From positions 1 to 11,550 of the forward strand of contig JAUWMW010000050.1 in assembly GCA_030612965.1 (NCBI GenBank): a DNA stretch of 11,550 bases, written 5' to 3'. The position numbers and the translations under genes are program-made. The number at the start of each line of letters is the position of its first letter. Positions within the stretch are counted from its first letter, which is position 1. Shown here piece by piece: positions 7,607 to 11,550 of this stretch. Source of the DNA: a bacterium. Lineage in GTDB: Bacteria > Zixibacteria > MSB-5A5 > GN15 > FEB-12. The notes below the pieces were generated by a model, which saw nothing but the letters and a program-made list of their open reading frames with translations, made no database searches and had not been told where the DNA came from.

Positions 7607-8494
7607 ATGGCGCTCAAGTTCACTAAAGGCACCGACAGCGAGCACGAAGTCAAACTGGATTCGGAATTGATCTCAGTTTCGTGGACGTGCGGCATGGCTA
7701 TCGGTGGTCAGACGGCTTCTTTTGAAGTGCTGACGGAACTGGTCGGCGAGGGCGCGCCGGTCAAAGTCAAAGGGAAGAGCGAACGGGGCAAGAAACTCGG
7801 GACTGTTGAAGGGGTAATGCGACGTAATCATTTCGGTGGAGCCTTTCAGATTCCTGAGGACATCGAGCTTGGCGACAAGGTCTTTTTCGAGGCGAAGCTA
7901 TCCAGGAACGGTCTCGATGGCGAGTCGGAACACATCCCAGCCTATCCCCCGATTCGTGTCACCAATATGAAATGGAGCGCCCAGGAGGCGCGGCGCGGCG
8001 ATACCCTCACACTCACCGCTGACATCAAGGGTCTGCCGAGCGAGGCTGAGGTCGCCGTAGTGATTTACGAATATGACCGCGACGGCGGGCATGACCGCAT
8101 CACTGAACTGCCGGCACACGTTGAGAACAACCGCATCGAGATTGCCTGGGAATACGAATATCACGAAGACACCGACGAGATCCCATCGCAAGAAGAACTC
8201 GACAAGTACAACGGCCAGTACAACCCTCCTGAGTATTTCTTTACTATAAAGGCTGAAGGTGTCGAGTACGGCAAAAAGCAGGAGTCGGGCTTGCTGGAGT
8301 TTAAGGACTGGGTAGGAATCGAGCTTACCGATGAGGAAGGTAAGCCCTTGAGTGACTGGCGCTACAAAGTCAGTTTACCCGACGGATCCGAAAGAGAGGG
8401 CACCCTGGACAGCGATGGCCGAGCCCGAGAACATGATATCCCACCCGGAAGTGTCATAGTAGAGCTGCCTGAACTCAATGAGGGTACCGTATGA
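7607..8494 (+). CDS. Multi-domain beta-sandwich protein sharing the PAAR protein's extension; putative adaptor
   Basis: A soluble 295-residue protein without signal peptide or evident catalytic residues. Residues 1-115 form an all-beta domain (VSWTCGMAIGGQTASFEV through IELGDKVFFEAKLSRNGLDG). From Val118 it parallels the PAAR protein at 548-1642: a WSaqEarrGDtLtLtAdikG segment (123-142), a YNPPEYFFTIKA strand, LLEFKDW (229-235), and a closing module TDEEGKPL...REGTLDSDG...IPPG. The closing module aligns residue by residue with DEEGNSI...KEGTLDGDG...LPPG of the PAAR protein. Such modules recur in T6SS spike and accessory proteins, so a structural linker between spike and cargo is a reasonable inference. 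The stop overlaps the next start (ATGA), implying coupled synthesis with the PLC/P1-like protein, its likely partner. The precise function is unknown. Confidence 0.7.
   Translation: MALKFTKGTDSEHEVKLDSELISVSWTCGMAIGGQTASFEVLTELVGEGAPVKVKGKSERGKKLGTVEGVMRRNHFGGAFQIPEDIELGDKVFFEAKLSRNGLDGESEHIPAYPPIRVTNMKWSAQEARRGDTLTLTADIKGLPSEAEVAVVIYEYDRDGGHDRITELPAHVENNRIEIAWEYEYHEDTDEIPSQEELDKYNGQYNPPEYFFTIKAEGVEYGKKQESGLLEFKDWVGIELTDEEGKPLSDWRYKVSLPDGSEREGTLDSDGRAREHDIPPGSVIVELPELNEGTV
8480..8494 (+). promoter_or_regulatory. Ribosome-binding site and ATGA stop/start overlap
   Basis: GAGGG (8480-8484) lies six bases before the ATG at 8491. This ATG overlaps the TGA (8492-8494) of the upstream gene. The arrangement favours translational coupling and near-equal amounts of the two proteins, and it fixes the start of the downstream gene. 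Confidence 0.75.
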
Positions 8495-10023
8495 ACGAAG
8501 AGTCCACGACCGGCAATCTCATCGACCCTAGGCAGAATGTGACCCAGATTCCATCTGGTCACCCGTCAGTTATCGCTGCGAAGCTTGTCATCGTGCAGAG
8601 CTTCGACGATACATTTTGGAGAGGGAATGGCCTAACTGTACCGTACGTCTCAGACAAAGTCTGCTTCCGCTCTGCCATCCGATCGATCATGGGAGATGAC
8701 ATCCCGAATGACGCGATAGAACAGCTACGTCAGGATTTGGAACGTGGCTCTTTCCAGAGTCCGACCTATGAGTTCCACGACAAGTTGCCCCGCGGTTCGT
8801 TTGGATTTTATCACGACGGAACCATCGGTCTGTCTGAACGGCTTATTAAAGAAGCCCGCACCGAACCAGTGAGTCGCTGGATGCTGCTTCTGGTGGTGTT
8901 GGAGGAGTTCGGTCACCACATCGACCACATGCTGAGAACGTACTACTCGTCTGTCGGGGGGGACGCACCGGGTGATGAAGGCACCTTCTTCGCTGCTGAT
9001 TTCGTGCACCATGGCGATCTCCTCGAATCGGACTTTGACTATGGGACTTTCACCTTCAGGCGTTACGGGCCAGGCAGATCGCAGGATGAGGATGTCGTCT
9101 TCTCGATCAGGACGGCTGAGATTGATCGTGAAACACGGATGCAATACTTGTTGCGCGTTGCCGACCCCGAGGATGACAAGGGGACCGTAACATTGAAAAA
9201 CGGCACTCAAGTCCAGGTTGAGTTCTTCGCGATTCGGGGCGCCGGTGCTGTCCATGAGCACATAACCAAGGCTGCGGCCAAGGATGTCGGCCTCTCGTAT
9301 GATGATCGCCTCGACGAAGGTTGTGCCTGGCCGGACGTACCGTGCGATGATCCCAACAGTGTCGAGACCTGTTATCTCAAAACCTGGAAGAACGAGCACA
9401 AGGAAGGAACCCTCGCTTTCCGGAGCCATCACGGGGATAGACAGTTTTGGCACAGCATGTGTCCAACTGGCGGGCTGAGTAACCGCCAGGTGCTTGACAA
9501 GATCATAGGGCAGACGAGAGAGTGGTACGAGAAGGCGACCCGGGATCATGCAAAAGGGCTGTTTCATCTGGGCAAGCTGTTGCATATGCTCCAAGATTCC
9601 TACTCCCGCTCTCATACGTGGCGCGTTGAAAAGGACGATCCAAAGACCGGGGCCAAGAAGGGTCAAGTGCTGACTTTCCAGGATTACAATGCTCAGAACT
9701 CCAAGAAACATGCCACCGCCGACAAACCGTCCAGCGGCAAGAAATGGAGTGATGTCCCCGGCGTAGACAAAGCCCTCACGGTATGTAAAGCTATAATGAA
9801 GTTCTATAAGGAAGATGCGGAAGCAGAGAGGTATCTGGAGAAGAAGCAAAAGGAACTCAATGATCTCTTTGGCGGACCGCCGCCGAAGCCGCTGCAACTC
9901 TCCGTCAACTTGCCCGGCCCATTCGAGAGAGTTGAGAAATACTTGCGAAAAGATGTATATCCGTTCGCTCCGGGCGCGGCCGAAAAGAAGGCGGGAGGAA
10001 CGCATCCGGATTATGCCGCGTAA
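8491..10023 (+). CDS. Zinc phospholipase C / P1 nuclease superfamily-like protein, candidate effector
   Basis: A 510-residue soluble protein with no signal peptide. The C-terminal half carries the superfamily's metal-ligand order: His255 or His257 (HEHIT), Asp282 (WPDVP), His313/His314 (SHHGD), His365-x3-Asp369-x5-His375 (HMLQDSYSRSH), then His407-x3-Asp411 (HATAD). The HxxxDxxxxxH spacing is that of clostridial alpha-toxin and P1 nuclease. A final Asp, not Glu, is the P1 nuclease form, so phosphodiester substrates (phospholipid or nucleic acid) are both open. The usual N-terminal Trp ligand is absent because the domain is internal. The N-terminal part (about 1-245) holds LEEFGHHID (137-145) and GDEG (161-164), resembling a zincin helix whose first His is Glu. 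The C-terminus has a Lys/Glu-rich helix (about 430-457). Secretion without a signal would fit T6SS delivery; effector status is inferred from context. It overlaps its upstream partner by four bases. Confidence 0.7.
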   Translation: MNEESTTGNLIDPRQNVTQIPSGHPSVIAAKLVIVQSFDDTFWRGNGLTVPYVSDKVCFRSAIRSIMGDDIPNDAIEQLRQDLERGSFQSPTYEFHDKLPRGSFGFYHDGTIGLSERLIKEARTEPVSRWMLLLVVLEEFGHHIDHMLRTYYSSVGGDAPGDEGTFFAADFVHHGDLLESDFDYGTFTFRRYGPGRSQDEDVVFSIRTAEIDRETRMQYLLRVADPEDDKGTVTLKNGTQVQVEFFAIRGAGAVHEHITKAAAKDVGLSYDDRLDEGCAWPDVPCDDPNSVETCYLKTWKNEHKEGTLAFRSHHGDRQFWHSMCPTGGLSNRQVLDKIIGQTREWYEKATRDHAKGLFHLGKLLHMLQDSYSRSHTWRVEKDDPKTGAKKGQVLTFQDYNAQNSKKHATADKPSSGKKWSDVPGVDKALTVCKAIMKFYKEDAEAERYLEKKQKELNDLFGGPPPKPLQLSVNLPGPFERVEKYLRKDVYPFAPGAAEKKAGGTHPDYAA

Positions 10024-10146
10024 TACGCCGCCCTCATACAAGGCAGAGCACGTATACAGCCTTCGACTGGCACGTGCGTCCAAGTTGGGCCTTCATACAG
10101 TCTCCAACAGGGTTGCTAAGATAAACAAGCATCGGAGGATCGCGAA
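10024..10146. other. Intergenic spacer before the small membrane protein gene
   Basis: A 123-base gap. It ends with a very good ribosome-binding site, GGAGGA (10134-10139), seven bases before the ATG at 10147. I found no convincing -35/-10 pair and no terminator, so the small gene is either read through from upstream or has a weak promoter of its own. Confidence 0.4.
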
Positions 10147-10428
10147 ATGAAGATTATGGTGTCTGTTATTCTTGTAGTTCAGGTGGCTTCGTACTTATGG
10201 CTGGGCTGGGCTTACTTCTACGCCCGTTCCGGCCATATTCCAGTACCCTACATCGTTGCCCACATTGTTGGCGTCTTCAACGCTTTGGTTCTCTTGGGCG
10301 CTCTTCTCCTTTACTTTCTCTACGAACCGACCCCGCCTCGAACCTGGTGGTCAATTGTCATATCCATCCCACCTATCGTGATAGTGGCGTACCTGCTTGT
10401 GGTGCGGATCATACATCGGTATTTCTAA
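10147..10428 (+). CDS. Small three-helix membrane protein, candidate immunity protein
   Basis: The 93-residue product consists almost entirely of three hydrophobic segments, at about residues 4-26, 36-59 and 68-90. They are separated by a short YARSGHIPVPY loop and by YEPTPPRTWW. A basic tail, RIIHRYF, follows. It is predicted to sit in the inner membrane. The ribosome-binding site GGAGGA is the strongest in the window. The gene lies directly downstream of the PLC/P1-like candidate effector and last in the cluster, the usual place for an immunity gene. Small multi-helix immunity proteins are known for toxins acting at the membrane or periplasm. No homologue is recognised, and an unrelated small membrane protein remains possible. 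The coding call is well supported by the ribosome-binding site and the sustained hydrophobic pattern. Confidence 0.75.
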   Translation: MKIMVSVILVVQVASYLWLGWAYFYARSGHIPVPYIVAHIVGVFNALVLLGALLLYFLYEPTPPRTWWSIVISIPPIVIVAYLLVVRIIHRYF

Positions 10429-10481
10429 TGGTGGTGGCCAGAAGTACTCGTTCTTGACAGCCTGCGTTAATGACAAAAACC

Positions 10482-10511
10482 TTGACTTTTGAGAATTCAA
10501 CGGTCTATAAT
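10482..10511 (+). promoter_or_regulatory. Strong sigma70-type promoter for the Clp ATPase gene
   Basis: A TTGACT -35 box (10482-10487) and a perfect TATAAT -10 box (10506-10511) are separated by 18 bases. Transcription would start near 10518, giving an 80-base leader to the ATG at 10600. The leader contains the inverted repeat at 10532-10553. The -35 sequence and spacing are the same as at the PAAR-cluster promoter. Confidence 0.75.
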
Positions 10512-10531
10512 ATAGCTTTGTAGAGTACATT

Positions 10532-10553
10532 TTCCGAAACAACCGCTTCGGAA
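10532..10553. promoter_or_regulatory. Perfect inverted repeat in the Clp leader, possible operator
   Basis: TTCCGAA (10532-10538) and its exact complement TTCGGAA (10547-10553) flank an eight-base spacer. The element would start about 14 bases after the predicted transcription start. It could be a repressor site or a leader hairpin. It is not followed by a T-run, so it is not a terminator. The repeat is seen directly; its function is inferred. Confidence 0.5.
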
Positions 10554-10599
10554 TGTGTGACCGCTACGTAGACCATTGCAATAGGGAAATTGCGTTACT

Positions 10600-11550
10600 A
10601 TGGATATTGCAAACTACTCATCGGATTCGAGAACCGTTATCAAGGTTGCCAAGGAAGTCGCCGCCGAGTTCCGGCACCCCGAAATCGCAGTCGAACACCT
10701 CCTCATCGCCGTCATCCGTCACGAAGGCTCAGAGGTCGAGTCGATCCTGAACCAAGTGGGCAAAAGCCCGGCCTTCGTGGAGTCGGTGCTCGAAGATCAC
10801 CTCAAGGAACAATCGCACCGTTCCACCCCCCGCGACAAGTTAGCGATCTCCCCCGCCGTCCACGAAGTACTGACCCAGGCGCTGGAGGAAAAAGCCAAAC
10901 TCTACGACCCACTGGTCGAACCGGAACATGTTTTCATCGCCGCTTTCGACCCCAAGATAAAGCTGAACCCGGTGGTGCGCGACAAGATCGACCTGTCCAA
11001 AGAGGACATCTACCGAGCTATCGCCGAGGCCAAGTCGGTTCAGGAAATCACTTCTGCCGCACCGAGTGGTGACGGCGCTCCGGGCGAACCGGCTGCAAAG
11101 GAAGTCTCCGGTACCCTGCGCTATTGCACCGATATGACCAACCGCGCTGCCGCCGGCGAGTTCGACAACATGATCGGCCGTGAAACCGAACTGCAGCAGA
11201 TGATTCAGATCTTACTGCGGCGACGCAAAAACAGCCCGGCCTTGACCGGCGGCGCCGGGGTCGGCAAGTCGGCCATCGTGGAAGGGTTCGCCAAGGCGGT
11301 GATCGACGGCAAGGTGCCCAAAGCGCTCGAGGGCATTAAAGTCATGGAGGTCGACCTCGGCTCGATGGTGGCCGGGGCCAAGTACAAGGGTGAGTTTGAA
11401 GAACGGTTCAAGACGCTGATCGGGGAAGTAGTCAAATCCGGCGGCAAGATCGTGTTGTTCATCGACGAGGTCCACATGATCTGCGGCGGCCAGGGCGGCG
11501 GCGGTATGGATGCGGCTAATCTTCTCAAACCACCGCTGGCCCGAGGGCAG
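10600..11550 (+). CDS. ClpV/ClpB-type AAA+ unfoldase, N-terminal part (3' end cut by window edge)
   Basis: The first 317 residues of a protein expected to be about 850-900 long. Residues 1-150 form a Clp N-domain with two similar halves (RTVIKVAKEVAAEFRHPEIAVEHLL and KLAISPAVHEVLTQALEEKA). A linker (about 150-170) precedes the first AAA+ module: MIGRETELQQMIQILLRR, Walker A GGAGVGKS (217-224), the pore-loop region GAKYKGEFEERF, Walker B VLFIDEVH (285-292) and DAANLLKPPLARGQ. ClpV disassembles contracted T6SS sheaths; ClpB rescues aggregates. LTG.AGVGK and VEGFA are more ClpV-like, while the N-domain looks ClpB/ClpC-like, so the T6SS role rests on context. Walker A has Gly-Ala where ClpB/ClpC have Glu-Pro. 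AGGGA (10583-10587) lies 12 bases before the ATG, a long spacing. The gene has its own promoter. Confidence 0.85.
   Translation, partial: MDIANYSSDSRTVIKVAKEVAAEFRHPEIAVEHLLIAVIRHEGSEVESILNQVGKSPAFVESVLEDHLKEQSHRSTPRDKLAISPAVHEVLTQALEEKAKLYDPLVEPEHVFIAAFDPKIKLNPVVRDKIDLSKEDIYRAIAEAKSVQEITSAAPSGDGAPGEPAAKEVSGTLRYCTDMTNRAAAGEFDNMIGRETELQQMIQILLRRRKNSPALTGGAGVGKSAIVEGFAKAVIDGKVPKALEGIKVMEVDLGSMVAGAKYKGEFEERFKTLIGEVVKSGGKIVLFIDEVHMICGGQGGGGMDAANLLKPPLARGQ

Larger units (their letters stand above)
10429..10599. other. Intergenic region upstream of the Clp ATPase gene
   Basis: This 171-base spacer separates the cargo cluster from the ATPase gene. It contains a strong promoter and an inverted repeat (both listed separately). 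TTGACA occurs once more upstream (10454-10459). No CIRCE element (TTAGCACTC-N9-GAGTGCTAA), the operator common at heat-shock genes, is present. No clear terminator follows the small membrane protein gene. Confidence 0.6.

Noticed and set aside
8725..10083. Long minus-strand open frame (452 codons) opposite the PLC/P1-like gene
   Set aside because: It lies antisense to a gene with coherent metal-ligand motifs, a good ribosome-binding site and a coupled start. Its own translation shows no family-like pattern.
10441..10460. AGAA/TTCT short hairpin after the small membrane protein gene as terminator
   Set aside because: The stem is only about four base pairs with no U-tract, well within chance.
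10532..10553. The inverted repeat as a terminator for the cargo cluster
   Set aside because: It lacks a T-run and lies downstream of the strong promoter for the Clp gene, so termination there would silence that gene.
10553..11072. Arg/Pro-rich plus-strand frames overlapping the Clp gene start
   Set aside because: They are out of frame with the Clp N-domain and Walker motifs, and their Arg/Ser/Pro-rich composition is typical of frame-shifted readings.
1..11550. CRISPR arrays, tRNA or rRNA genes, insertion sequences, attachment sites
   Set aside because: No regularly spaced direct repeats, cloverleaf-like segments, transposase-like frames or terminal inverted repeats were recognised on reading both strands by eye.

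Overview
The window reads as bacterial, gene-dense DNA of moderately high G+C from a diderm (Gram-negative type) organism that I cannot place in a genus. PAAR, DUF1795/Eag-like and ClpV/ClpB-like genes point to a contractile injection apparatus of type VI secretion (T6SS) kind. The neighbouring archease gene and the divergence from familiar proteobacterial T6SS proteins suggest a less-studied phylum; that is inference. No tRNA, rRNA, CRISPR array, insertion sequence or transposase was seen.

Layout. (1) Positions 1-374, minus strand: most of an archease gene (RtcB RNA-ligase cofactor), cut by the window edge and divergent from everything else. (2) Positions 375-547: intergenic, with a good sigma70-like promoter for the rightward cluster. 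(3) Positions 548-10428, plus strand: a tightly packed seven-gene cluster. It holds a PAAR spike-tip protein with a C-terminal beta-sandwich extension; a 1374-residue protein with an OmpA-like domain, a zincin metallopeptidase-like HELGH motif and a duplicated C-terminal module; a PQQ-type beta-propeller protein with one N-terminal membrane segment; a DUF1795/DcrB-like protein of Eag chaperone type; a PAAR-less protein sharing the PAAR protein's extension; a 510-residue protein with a metal-ligand pattern of the zinc phospholipase C/P1 nuclease superfamily; and a 93-residue three-helix membrane protein. (4) Positions 10429-10599: intergenic, with a second strong promoter and a perfect 7-bp inverted repeat. 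(5) Positions 10600-11550: the N-terminal 317 residues of a ClpV/ClpB-type AAA+ unfoldase, cut by the window edge.

Working model (inference). The cluster is a PAAR-linked cargo module next to the sheath-recycling ATPase. The PAAR protein would cap the spike. The OmpA-zincin and PLC/P1-like proteins are the effector candidates, the DUF1795 protein the loading chaperone, the shared-module protein an adaptor, and the small membrane protein an immunity candidate. No VgrG, Hcp, sheath or baseplate gene lies in the window, so the T6SS assignment rests on PAAR, DUF1795 and the ClpV-like gene. The most unusual points are the OmpA-zincin fusion, the PLC/P1-like protein with a degenerate zincin-like N-terminal motif, and the domain shared between the PAAR protein and its PAAR-less neighbour.
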